Shown here piece after piece: positions 1 to 6,047 of a stretch of 9,326 nt of DNA (positions within the stretch are counted from its first letter, which is position 1; every line of letters starts with the position of its first letter). The position numbers were made by a program, and so were the translations under genes. Source of the DNA: Acinetobacter sp. (GTDB taxonomy: Bacteria; Pseudomonadota; Gammaproteobacteria; Pseudomonadales; Moraxellaceae); the NCBI GenBank assembly GCA_030152605.1, contig JASLJB010000142.1, positions 1-9,326 on the forward strand, read 5' to 3'. The notes under the pieces were generated by a model. It was not told the DNA's origin and did not search any database. It was given only the letters and a program-made list of their open reading frames with translations.

Positions 1-50
1 GGATCTAAACCAGATAAAACTTCAAGAGATTGAGCCGTATATTGAGACAC
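1..50 (-). CDS. parE: ParE, DNA topoisomerase IV subunit B (5' end only, runs off left edge)
   Basis: Read on the minus strand from a GTG at 50-48, the sequence encodes VSQYTAQSLEVLSGLD before leaving the window. This lines up with the start of E. coli ParE as I recall it (MTQTYNADAIEVLTGLEP), just before the ATP-binding GHKL domain. ParE is the ATPase subunit of topoisomerase IV, which separates linked daughter chromosomes together with ParC. An AAGGA motif lies 11 bases upstream of the GTG. The gene starts 16 bases after the stop of the YqiA-like gene, and the yqiA-parE order is the same in E. coli, which supports both calls. Only 16 codons are present, so the identification rests on a short match plus gene order. 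The frame stays open a little further upstream, so a start inside yqiA cannot be fully excluded. Confidence 0.8.
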   Translation of the reverse strand, partial: MSQYTAQSLEVLSGLD

Positions 51-66
51 GTTGTAGATTTTCCTT

Positions 67-651
67 TTATTTTTGCGAGTAGGTTAAAAATTCGAGCAAC
101 AGCGGTATTTTCTGCGCAAAATCTTGCATCGCATGATCACCCTGGGCGTCAGCGATGATCAAGGATTGGTGCTGCGGCTGACTATAATAACCTTGTGCTT
201 CACGATAATCCAAAACTTCATCACCCTGTTGTAGCAACAGCATAATTTTTGCCGCATGCGCCACCTTGGGCACAGCCAGCTGTTCGAGATCTTGCAGTTG
301 CGCCACATCAAGTTGCCAGTCCGCAGTGACCGGATAGGGAAATTGTTCTTGGCTAAACAGCCGATGAAACAGCAGCCATGGTCGCATAGCCGGATTGATT
401 AAAACAGCCGGTAAAGCGTATTTCGCGACCATTTGTGTCGCGTAAAAGCCACCTAGACTGCTGCCGATCAAGGCCACATCATCTAAGGACTCGATGAGCG
501 CAGACAATTGCGCCATCACCTCTAAGGGTGGCCGATTCAAATCCGGCAAGTGCAAGGTATAATTTTTAAAATTACTACAATAATCATTAAGTTGTTGCCC
601 TTTGTGTGATAAAGGGCTACTTTTAAAACCATGTAGATAAATAATATTCAT
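67..651 (-). CDS. yqiA: YqiA-type alpha/beta-hydrolase esterase (UPF0227)
   Basis: A 194-residue protein, close to the roughly 193 residues of E. coli YqiA, a small carboxylesterase. It opens with the first beta strand and oxyanion segment MNIIYLHGF. The nucleophile elbow GSSLGG puts the catalytic serine at residue 65. The likely acid is Asp144 or Asp148 in QQGDEVLDY, and the histidine is His173 in GDHAM. There is no signal peptide, so it should be cytoplasmic. The frame can be extended 19 codons upstream to a TTG at 708, but that stretch (MRSSSQHEL...) does not look like the family, and the ATG at 651 places the first beta strand at the N-terminus as usual. The ribosome site is weak (AGG about 13 bases upstream). 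It lies just upstream of parE on the same strand, probably in one transcript. The physiological substrate is not known. Confidence 0.88.
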   Translation of the reverse strand: MNIIYLHGFKSSPLSHKGQQLNDYCSNFKNYTLHLPDLNRPPLEVMAQLSALIESLDDVALIGSSLGGFYATQMVAKYALPAVLINPAMRPWLLFHRLFSQEQFPYPVTADWQLDVAQLQDLEQLAVPKVAHAAKIMLLLQQGDEVLDYREAQGYYSQPQHQSLIIADAQGDHAMQDFAQKIPLLLEFLTYSQK

Positions 652-1015
652 ATTTGGCGATATACCTGAAAATGTTGACTTCAACTCATGCTGTGATGAG
701 CTTCTCAATATGTATTAATTTGTATATCAAAGTATTTTGTCTAACAAGAACAGCAACTGAAATTTGCAACGATCGGTATCTTAAATCGTTCAGGACGAAC
801 CTCCACAAGATCACTGCACAGGACGCATAGATTGAACTGTATTCAATCGCAAAAATCAAAAATTCGAATCATGCTGTTAAACCCAATGTTTTAATCCTAG
901 TATTTAAACCCTGTTCAACTCAGTAAATAAACCCGTTAAACCCGCGTTTGAATCAGTTTGAATAATAGGCTTGAATCGGTGTTTGGATGGCGATCACGAG
1001 GGATGAAGATAAAAA
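652..1015. other. Gene-free spacer between divergent yqiA and hydrolase genes
   Basis: This 364-base stretch separates two divergently transcribed genes, so it must hold promoters for both. I could not find a convincing -35/-10 pair for either. The yqiA side (about 705-745) is very AT-rich, with minus-strand TAGACA and TATACA/TAATAC elements at poor spacing. The hydrolase side carries TTAAACCC repeats (877-943) and three TTGAAT copies at 948, 958 and 971. A GAGGG at 998-1002 sits 13 bases before the hydrolase ATG and is its likely ribosome site. Only very short ORFs occur here, such as a seven-residue one from 871, and none has a ribosome site. Confidence 0.5.
877..943. repeat. Cluster of TTAAACCC direct repeats upstream of the hydrolase gene
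   Basis: The octamer TTAAACCC occurs exactly at 877-884, 904-911 and 936-943, and one-mismatch ATAAACCC at 927-934. All four are in the same orientation within 67 bases, ending 72 bases before the hydrolase ATG. Three exact copies of an 8-mer in this length are unlikely by chance. Spacings between starts are 27, 23 and 9 bases. They could be binding sites for a regulator or a degenerate repeat; nothing in the window names a cognate protein. Confidence 0.6.
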
Positions 1016-2347
1016 ATGCCGAGTTTAACCCCACTACACGAAACCTATTGTAAATGGGATCGCTCACCCCCTAGCCAAGCCGATGTTCTTGAGGGCCTCG
1101 CCCAATTGGTCAGCACGCCTCTAAACAGCGTGGTGCAAGATCTGATTCAAACCATTCAGCGTGAAATTCTGTTGAGCATATTCGGCCTCAGTACGCAAAA
1201 AACCAAGAAGTTTCAGAAAACAGCCCAAATCGATAAGCTCTATCAATGGGGTTACGATACGATGCAAAAATACGGGGTCAAATTCGTTGCGCCCGGTTTG
1301 CGTCAAATCATCGACCATTTTCCAGATCTGCACGACAAAGCTTTGGCGCCAAGTTTGCATTATTTGATCGGAGTCTTAAATGGCGTGCTCGGTGACTATC
1401 TGCTGTCACGACATAATCCACTGGCCCTACCGATGGTCCTTTATGATCACTATGGCGTGTTACAGCAAGGTGACTTAAATGGTCGTGTAGTGATCTTCGT
1501 GCATGGACTGTGTATGAACCACCAAGATTGGTCGCATCGCAGTTATGGCGGCATCGGCGAAAAGCTGTTGGCACAGCGCGATAACAACACCATGCTCTAT
1601 CTCAATTACAACACCGGACGCCGGATCTCGGCCAATGGCCGAAGCCTTGCCAACCTGCTCCAAGAACTGGTGCGCAATAATCCACGTATCACCAGTCTAG
1701 ACCTGATCGGACACAGTATGGGCGGCTTAGTGGTTCGCAGTGCGCTGTTTTATGGCAAACAAAATATGTACCCATGGCTGCACATGCTGGAAAATATGGT
1801 CTGCTTGGGTTCGCCGCATCACGGCGCTGTTTTGGAACGTTTTGGTTTTTCACTACAAGAAAAATTTGGCAACTTTCCGGTGATGAAGTTGCTCAGCCAT
1901 GTGGTGAATATTCGCAGTAATGGCATCTTGGATCTGCGCTATGGCAGCGTGCGTGATGATGATTGGGAGCACAATGATATTCGGATTGGCTTGATCGATG
2001 ACAACCGCAAACCCGCGCCCTTGCCTTCACATATCAACACCTTTTTGGTGGCTGGGACTTTGGAGTTTGAAAATAAAAAAAACCTGCCCCTTAAAATCAT
2101 CGGCGACTACTTGGTCAGTATCAAAAGTGCCTTGGGTGAACACCCCAATGCACGCTTCCAGCTCAAGCTGCCCGAGTCACATAAGGCTGTGTTTTATGGC
2201 CTCAATCACTTCGAGATTCAATATCATCCTAGCGTGGCCGAGCAAGTCGTACGCTGGTTTTATCCACATCATGAAGACATCGCGCCAGAGCAAATCAATA
2301 AATACCTGATCAAGCTCGAAAGCATGCAAGGCATCGTCGAAACCTAA
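1016..2347 (+). CDS. Alpha/beta hydrolase (PGAP1/DUF676-like lipase/esterase)
   Basis: A 443-residue protein with a C-terminal alpha/beta-hydrolase domain (about 155-417). The oxyanion motif is FVHGLCMNHQDW (His163-Gly164). The nucleophile elbow LIGHSMGGLVVRSA puts the catalytic serine at 234, and LGSPHHG (264-270) follows as in PGAP1 and triacylglycerol-lipase relatives. Likely acid and base are Asp364 in IIGDYLVS and His397 in GLNHFEIQYH. The first 150 residues are a mostly helical region of unknown role containing NGVLGDYL and NPLALPM; I cannot assign a named domain to it. No signal peptide or membrane segment is evident, so it is probably cytoplasmic. The substrate is presumably an ester but cannot be read from sequence. 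It is monocistronic: a divergent gene lies upstream and a hairpin terminator directly downstream. The ATG at 1016 has GAGGG 13 bases upstream. Confidence 0.85.
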   Translation: MPSLTPLHETYCKWDRSPPSQADVLEGLAQLVSTPLNSVVQDLIQTIQREILLSIFGLSTQKTKKFQKTAQIDKLYQWGYDTMQKYGVKFVAPGLRQIIDHFPDLHDKALAPSLHYLIGVLNGVLGDYLLSRHNPLALPMVLYDHYGVLQQGDLNGRVVIFVHGLCMNHQDWSHRSYGGIGEKLLAQRDNNTMLYLNYNTGRRISANGRSLANLLQELVRNNPRITSLDLIGHSMGGLVVRSALFYGKQNMYPWLHMLENMVCLGSPHHGAVLERFGFSLQEKFGNFPVMKLLSHVVNIRSNGILDLRYGSVRDDDWEHNDIRIGLIDDNRKPAPLPSHINTFLVAGTLEFENKKNLPLKIIGDYLVSIKSALGEHPNARFQLKLPESHKAVFYGLNHFEIQYHPSVAEQVVRWFYPHHEDIAPEQINKYLIKLESMQGIVET

Positions 2348-2350
2348 ACA

Positions 2351-2380
2351 CAAAAAAACCAGCAGCGCTGGTTTTGTTGA
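2351..2380. terminator. Bidirectional rho-independent terminator between convergent genes
   Basis: AAACCAGC (2356-2363), a three-base loop AGC, and GCTGGTTT (2367-2374) form a perfect 8-bp stem. An A-tract (2352-2358) precedes it and a T-run (2372-2375) follows, so the element can work from both strands. It starts 3 bases after the hydrolase stop and lies 20-50 bases beyond the dsbB stop on the other strand, where a shared terminator is expected. Confidence 0.85.
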
Positions 2381-2399
2381 AGGGATCGTGCAAATGGCG

Positions 2400-2900
2400 T
2401 TAATCGAGGTCACAGCGAAACAACTGCCAGAGGCTGACCAAGGTCAAGCACACAAAAAATAGCGCCGACCAGACTGGCAAGGACTGACCCAAGAAACTCC
2501 AGTCCACCATGGCACATTCACCTGAGCCGGATAGCACCTGTTGAAAAACAGTTTTCAATGGCAAGGCATCGATCAGATAGTCCAACCCAGGGCCACAGCT
2601 CGGCACTTGATCAGGCGGTAGGTGCTGCAACCAGACATGACGCATCGCCACACCCGCCGACCAAGCAATCGATAAGGTCCCGAGACCGGCATAAATACGC
2701 TTTAAAGCCCGACTACGCGGATGATGCAACCATGCAATCAGGGAGAATAAGCCCAGTCCAATCAAACCCACGCGTTGAAACACACACAATGGGCAAGGCT
2801 CTAAACCCTGCACATGCTCTAAATATAGGGCGAATGCCATGCCGATCACGCTGGCAAAAAATAAAAAACCACTCACGAAGCGATAACGGCGCCATTGCAT
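2400..2900 (-). CDS. dsbB: DsbB, disulfide bond formation protein B (DsbA oxidase)
   Basis: A 166-residue inner-membrane protein, near the 176 residues of E. coli DsbB. It reoxidises periplasmic DsbA and passes the electrons to quinone. The first periplasmic cysteine pair is Cys36 and Cys39 in EPCPLCVFQR, followed by the conserved arginine Arg43 implicated in quinone binding. The second pair is Cys102 (VPSCGPGLDYL) and Cys129 (SGECA). Four hydrophobic segments lie at roughly 8-26, 42-58, 69-87 and 141-160, matching the four-helix fold. The start is well supported: AGAGGA (minus strand, 2912-2907) ends 6 bases before the ATG. It follows gshA by 39 bases on the same strand and is probably co-transcribed. 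A DsbA gene is not in the window. Confidence 0.95.
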   Translation of the reverse strand: MQWRRYRFVSGFLFFASVIGMAFALYLEHVQGLEPCPLCVFQRVGLIGLGLFSLIAWLHHPRSRALKRIYAGLGTLSIAWSAGVAMRHVWLQHLPPDQVPSCGPGLDYLIDALPLKTVFQQVLSGSGECAMVDWSFLGQSLPVWSALFFVCLTLVSLWQLFRCDLD

Positions 2901-2906
2901 GCTAAA

Positions 2907-2912
2907 TCCTCT
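2907..2912 (-). promoter_or_regulatory. Strong ribosome binding site of dsbB
   Basis: AGAGGA on the minus strand, six bases before the dsbB ATG. This is the clearest Shine-Dalgarno site in the window, so dsbB can be translated independently of gshA on a shared message. Confidence 0.75.
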
Positions 2913-2923
2913 GACTGCTCTAA

Positions 2924-2941
2924 AACTTATTTAAATAAGTT
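2924..2941. repeat. Perfect 18-base palindrome at the gshA-dsbB junction
   Basis: AACTTATTTAAATAAGTT reads identically on both strands and overlaps two bases of the gshA stop codon (2940-2942). In RNA it could fold as a 7-bp AU stem with a UUAA loop. On the minus strand it is followed by TTAG, extending the terminal Ts to four. It might be a weak terminator or attenuator, an mRNA-stability hairpin, or an operator. AT-rich palindromes also arise by chance, so function is unproven. Confidence 0.55.
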
Positions 2942-4517
2942 ATCTAAATTTTTCAAGATACTGCTCGAAGCTTTTTGAATGTTCTTGCTCGAGCTGCTGT
3001 TGTTTTTGCAACGATGTTTCTGCGAGCTGATTAAAATAAGAGATTCGCTCAGCACTGAGTGTATGTTGTTGGTAACTTTCAACATGCTGATGTGCCATAT
3101 AGCTGCCGAAATTCCAAGTGCCACTGTGCTTGATGGTGTCTTGAATCACATGCGCAGACAGGGTTGCATCAACATCTTGATTCCGTTGCTGCATCTGTGC
3201 CATGGCCGCAGTATAGAGCTGGCTGTCACTGCTTTGATCCAATAACTCGGCGATTTCTTGCATGGCGTCTAAATGCTGGCTGACCCAATCTTCAACAGCA
3301 TACTGCGCTTGATCCACGTGGATCTTGGCATTCGGGGCGCGACCGCGATTGACTATTTCGGCTTGATTGATTTCGATCTGCTCTTGTTCTGCTTCCCAAA
3401 GTTCAGGGCTATCTTGCAGCAAACAATACAGCGCCAAGACTTCGAGGAAGGCCGCCGTGGTTTCATCGATCCCGATCGGGCTATATGGATTCACGTCGAC
3501 CGCGCGTAACTCGACATAGCCGATGCCGCGGTTTTGTAGCGCTTGGGATGGGGTTTCATCGTCTTGTGGCACTTGTTTCGGACGCACCAAACTATAGTAT
3601 TCATTTTCGATTTGCAGCACATGATCATTGATTTGAACTGGCTCACCCTGCTCGTCATTGAGTCCCAAACGACTAAAGGCAGCAAATGGGGTATTGACCG
3701 CTTTTTGCAGCTCCGAGACATAGTCATGCAAGTTGTTATAGTGAATGCCGAGTTGTTTTTGCGCCGAGTTTTGATAACCAAAACGCCCCATGCGCAGTGC
3801 AGTGGCATACGGCAGGTATAACGTGCCTTTGATCAAGGGCAGCAACTGATGATCGCGTCCGGTCATAAAGCATTTGCACACCGATGGACTCGATCCGAGC
3901 AAATAAATCACCAAGGGCGTGAGACGGATAAAGTTACGAATCAAGCCCAAATAACGATGACTGCGATAATCTGCCAAATCCAGTGCCGCCAGTTCAGGCG
4001 CAGTTTCATGTTGCTGCAACGCTGCAAACAAATGATCCGCAAAGGAAACGTTATAATGCACCCCGGCAATGGTCTGCATACGACGACCATAACGAATCCC
4101 CAGACCACGGCGATACAGGGTCTTAAAACGACCGATATTGGACTGACCATACTGCGCCAAACGAATATTCTCTTCGTCGTTATCGAGCATACACGGCATC
4201 GACAGCGGCCACAGTTTTTCCCCTTCTGGGAGATGTTGATGCACCACGGCGTGAATATCGCGCAAGCACGACAAGGCTTTTTGGATGCTGTCCTGCGGCG
4301 GCGTGATGAACTCCATCAAGGCTTCGGAGTAGTCGGTGGTGATATGCGGATGGGTCAGAGCCGAACCTAAACTTTTCGGGTGATCGCTTTGAGAAAGGTA
4401 GCCATTGCTTTGCATACGCAAGCTTTCCCGTTCAATGCCCCTTAACATCCCCTGCAACAATGTAGAATCGATCCAAGTTGGAAGTACAGATGCAGAAGTG
4501 GATTCGGGTTGACTCAT
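2940..4517 (-). CDS. gshA: GshA, glutamate-cysteine ligase (proteobacterial class I type)
   Basis: This enzyme joins glutamate and cysteine using ATP to give gamma-glutamylcysteine, the first and rate-limiting step of glutathione synthesis. The product from this start is 525 residues (E. coli GshA is 518). Family blocks in order, numbered from this start: GIERESLR (about 27-34), SALTHPHITTDYSEALMEF (52-70), WPLSMPC (103-109), LAQYGQSNIGRFKTLYRRG (120-138) and QTIAGVHYNVSF (148-159), all matching the E. coli enzyme closely. The C-terminus is a glutamine-rich, probably coiled helix. An ATG eight codons upstream at 4541 is also in frame. I prefer 4517 because GAG lies 8 bases before it, the upstream ATG has no purine-rich site, and the distance to the first conserved block then matches E. 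coli. dsbB follows 39 bases downstream. Feedback inhibition by glutathione is known for the family; regulation here is not visible. Confidence 0.93.
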   Translation of the reverse strand: MSQPESTSASVLPTWIDSTLLQGMLRGIERESLRMQSNGYLSQSDHPKSLGSALTHPHITTDYSEALMEFITPPQDSIQKALSCLRDIHAVVHQHLPEGEKLWPLSMPCMLDNDEENIRLAQYGQSNIGRFKTLYRRGLGIRYGRRMQTIAGVHYNVSFADHLFAALQQHETAPELAALDLADYRSHRYLGLIRNFIRLTPLVIYLLGSSPSVCKCFMTGRDHQLLPLIKGTLYLPYATALRMGRFGYQNSAQKQLGIHYNNLHDYVSELQKAVNTPFAAFSRLGLNDEQGEPVQINDHVLQIENEYYSLVRPKQVPQDDETPSQALQNRGIGYVELRAVDVNPYSPIGIDETTAAFLEVLALYCLLQDSPELWEAEQEQIEINQAEIVNRGRAPNAKIHVDQAQYAVEDWVSQHLDAMQEIAELLDQSSDSQLYTAAMAQMQQRNQDVDATLSAHVIQDTIKHSGTWNFGSYMAHQHVESYQQHTLSAERISYFNQLAETSLQKQQQLEQEHSKSFEQYLEKFR

Positions 4518-4572
4518 GTCTAAAGCTCGCTTATCTATCATTAAGATTCAAATAAAAATCATGCGTGAATAC

Positions 4573-4580
4573 AGTATACT
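4573..4580. promoter_or_regulatory. Candidate -10 element(s) between divergent gshA and DUF924 genes
   Basis: AGTATACT is an 8-base palindrome, so it presents TATACT, close to the TATAAT consensus, on both strands. On the minus strand it lies 32 bases upstream of the further gshA ATG and 56 upstream of the preferred one, a good position. I found no matching -35 hexamer at 16-18 bases on either strand, so this is only a candidate. Confidence 0.35.
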
Positions 4581-4652
4581 TTGATTTTATGCCGTGCAGT
4601 GCGTCACTCCACCGCAGTACGCGGTCATGGTGATTTATTTTTGCAATTATTT

Positions 4653-4691
4653 ATCACAAACTTAGTGTTTAAGACATTCGAAATTTGTGAT
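4653..4691. repeat. Inverted repeat ATCACAAA / TTTGTGAT upstream of the DUF924 gene
   Basis: ATCACAAA (4653-4660) and its exact reverse complement TTTGTGAT (4684-4691) flank a 23-base AT-rich spacer, 37 bases before the DUF924 ATG. It could be a pair of half-sites for a regulator or a leader hairpin with a long loop. The TGTGA core recalls CRP-type half-sites, but the spacing is far larger than the 6 bases of a CRP operator. Confidence 0.4.
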
Positions 4692-4728
4692 GTGATTGAG
4701 CAAATTACAACACAGAATGATATACATC

Positions 4729-5268
4729 ATGAATGCTCAAGACGTTTTAGACTTTTGGTTTCATCCTGACACTCAAGCCCATTGGTTTGCGAAAAGTGAT
4801 GATTTTGATCAACAATTACGCAACAAATTTTCTGAAGTTTTTCAGCAAGCCTGTCAAGCCGAACTCTGGTCATGGCGAAAAACGGCTGAGGGACGTTTGG
4901 CTGAGATTATTATTTTAGATCAACTTTCACGCAACATGTTTCGTGATCAAGCGCAGGCTTTTGCCCAAGATGGTCTGGCTTTGGCCTTGAGTCAGGAAGC
5001 CATCAGTTTGGATCTCGATCAACAACTGAGTCCTGATCAGCGTTCATTTTTATATATGCCGTTTATGCACAGTGAGTCTGCGCTGATGCATGAATTTGCA
5101 TTAAAAATTTTTCAACGCTTGGGCAATCCGGTCAATCTGGAGTTTGAAAAGAAACATAAGGTGATTATCGATCGCTTTGGACGCTACCCACATCGCAATG
5201 CCATACTGGGACGTGTTTCGAGCCAAGAAGAGTTAGAGTTTTTACAGCAGCCCAACAGCAGCTTTTAA
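4729..5268 (+). CDS. DUF924 family protein
   Basis: A 179-residue soluble protein with the full set of DUF924 hallmarks: VLDFWFHPD at the N-terminus (6-14), HWF (18-20), EIIILDQLSRNMFRD (59-73), SFLYMPFMHSES (106-117), and HKVIIDRFGRYPHRN (143-157) followed by an LGR-SS-EE-FL tail. The family is all-helical and related to TPR-like folds; its biochemical role is not established, and I do not assign one. There is no signal peptide or membrane segment. In-frame starts also exist at 4696 (TTG) and 4717 (ATG). None has a good ribosome site; I chose 4729 because the family normally begins a few residues before the VLDFWF motif. It is transcribed divergently from gshA and appears to be a single-gene unit. 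Confidence 0.85.
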   Translation: MNAQDVLDFWFHPDTQAHWFAKSDDFDQQLRNKFSEVFQQACQAELWSWRKTAEGRLAEIIILDQLSRNMFRDQAQAFAQDGLALALSQEAISLDLDQQLSPDQRSFLYMPFMHSESALMHEFALKIFQRLGNPVNLEFEKKHKVIIDRFGRYPHRNAILGRVSSQEELEFLQQPNSSF

Positions 5269-5330
5269 GCGTCTTTTAAACGCCATTTGTGCTCTGCATG
5301 TGTTGAAGTCATGCCAGTCCGTCATGGTAC

Positions 5331-5390
5331 TTGGTCTTTGTGATTGGTCCTTATGATTGGTCTTTTTATTGGTCCTTATGATTGATCATG
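5331..5390. repeat. Short tandem repeat, 12-13 base unit, 4 copies plus a partial
   Basis: Consecutive units are TTGGTCTTTGTGA (5331), TTGGTCCTTATGA (5344), TTGGTCTTTTTA (5357, one base short) and TTGGTCCTTATGA (5369), followed by a degraded TTGATCATG (5382). Units two and four are identical, suggesting duplication of a two-unit block. The array lies 75 bases before the lipoprotein ATG, in the spacer that must carry that gene's promoter. Confidence 0.8.
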
Positions 5391-5451
5391 CGACTGGGGC
5401 GTTGTACTGAATTGTGATGACTGATCATTGTTTCAAGACATGCTGATTTAC

Positions 5452-5456
5452 AGGGA
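5452..5456 (+). promoter_or_regulatory. Ribosome binding site of the lipoprotein gene
   Basis: AGGGA ends 8 bases before the ATG at 5465 and fixes that start, which also places the signal peptide exactly at the N-terminus. Confidence 0.65.
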
Positions 5457-5464
5457 ATCCTTCT

Positions 5465-6034
5465 ATGAAAAATATATATCTGAGTCTGGTCTTGGTCGGC
5501 GTTACGGCACTGAGCGCATGTGCCAGCATTCCCTCCAAACCATTGCGCTTTGATCAACTCGGCCAATTTGAAACTTATCCCTTAAATGCAAACAGTTACC
5601 GTGTCAGTTTTAAAACTGGCCGTAATATCAGCTTCGGTAGCGCAGAAGAAATTGCCTTGCTCAAAGCGGCACAAATCACGGTCCAAAATGGCTTTCAATA
5701 TTTTAAAGTCGTGAATGATCCGAGTAACCGCACGCAACAGCCACCGCGCCAAGCTGTGGTCTATCCAGCGCCGATGTATCATCCTTATCCTTATGGCTAT
5801 CGCAATCGCGCGATGCCGTTTTATGATCCCTTCTTCTATGACACGCCTCAAGTGGTGACACTTGATCCGGTTGAAGTTGCTTATACGATTGAATGCTTTA
5901 AGGATAAAAAAGCTGCTCCCGCGGATGCTTTCGATGCAGTGATGATCCTCAAGTCCTTGGGACAAAAATATTCACTCAGTGCCAGTGGCGAAGTTTTAAA
6001 CCCTGAACCGGCAACGACAGAAACAAAAAAATAA
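5465..6034 (+). CDS. Small lipoprotein, CC0125/CC1285-like
   Basis: A 189-residue protein with a type II signal peptide: MKN, a hydrophobic core (4-15), then lipobox LSAC with the lipidated cysteine at 19. Residue +2 is Ala, not Asp, so the Lol rule predicts outer-membrane sorting. The conserved part is YRVSFKTGRN (about 45-54) followed by EEIALLKAAQITVQNGFQYF (about 60-80), which resembles the CC0125/CC1285 lipoprotein family as I remember it. Residues about 93-130 are rich in proline and tyrosine (VVYPAPMYHPYPYGY, FYDPFFYD) and probably form an extended surface segment. The C-terminus is charged and likely disordered. The family function is unknown. The DUF445 gene begins 13 bases after the stop, so the two are probably co-transcribed. 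Confidence 0.75.
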   Translation: MKNIYLSLVLVGVTALSACASIPSKPLRFDQLGQFETYPLNANSYRVSFKTGRNISFGSAEEIALLKAAQITVQNGFQYFKVVNDPSNRTQQPPRQAVVYPAPMYHPYPYGYRNRAMPFYDPFFYDTPQVVTLDPVEVAYTIECFKDKKAAPADAFDAVMILKSLGQKYSLSASGEVLNPEPATTETKK

Positions 6035-6037
6035 TTT

Positions 6038-6044
6038 AGGAAGA
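6038..6044 (+). promoter_or_regulatory. Ribosome binding site of the DUF445 gene
   Basis: AGGAAGA lies in the 13-base gap between the lipoprotein stop and the ATG at 6048. The AGGA core is 6 bases from that ATG, supporting the start and reinitiation on a shared message. Confidence 0.7.
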
Positions 6045-6047
6045 TGA

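Noticed and set aside
2..82. A plus-strand frame open from the left edge to a stop at 80-82, possibly the tail of a gene
   Set aside because: It overlaps both parE and the end of yqiA antisense, and the minus-strand reading matches known proteins.
652..708. N-terminal extension of the YqiA-like protein from the TTG at 708
   Set aside because: It would put 19 non-conserved residues before the first beta strand and needs a TTG start without a ribosome site; the ATG at 651 gives the usual family length.
764..790. AACGAT / ATCGTT inverted repeat in the yqiA-hydrolase spacer
   Set aside because: The six-base arms with an 11-base loop have no T-run and no position that suggests a role; likely chance.
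2558..2905. A 115-codon plus-strand frame opposite dsbB
   Set aside because: dsbB has all four catalytic cysteines and a strong ribosome site. The opposite frame shows low-complexity, arginine/proline-rich sequence without family features.
3849..4370. A 173-codon plus-strand open frame inside gshA, and others like it on both strands of most genes here
   Set aside because: It is antisense to a well-conserved gene, has no ribosome site or recognisable family, and its composition is explained by the codon pattern of gshA.
5268..5285. Possible hairpin GCGT / ACGC just after the DUF924 stop as a terminator
   Set aside because: The stem is only 4 bp with a 7-base loop and no following T-run, so it is too weak to call.
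5383..5427. Two TGATCA palindromes (5383-5388 and 5422-5427) in the lipoprotein leader
   Set aside because: Six-base palindromes of this composition are expected by chance, and GATC-containing sites are common across the window.
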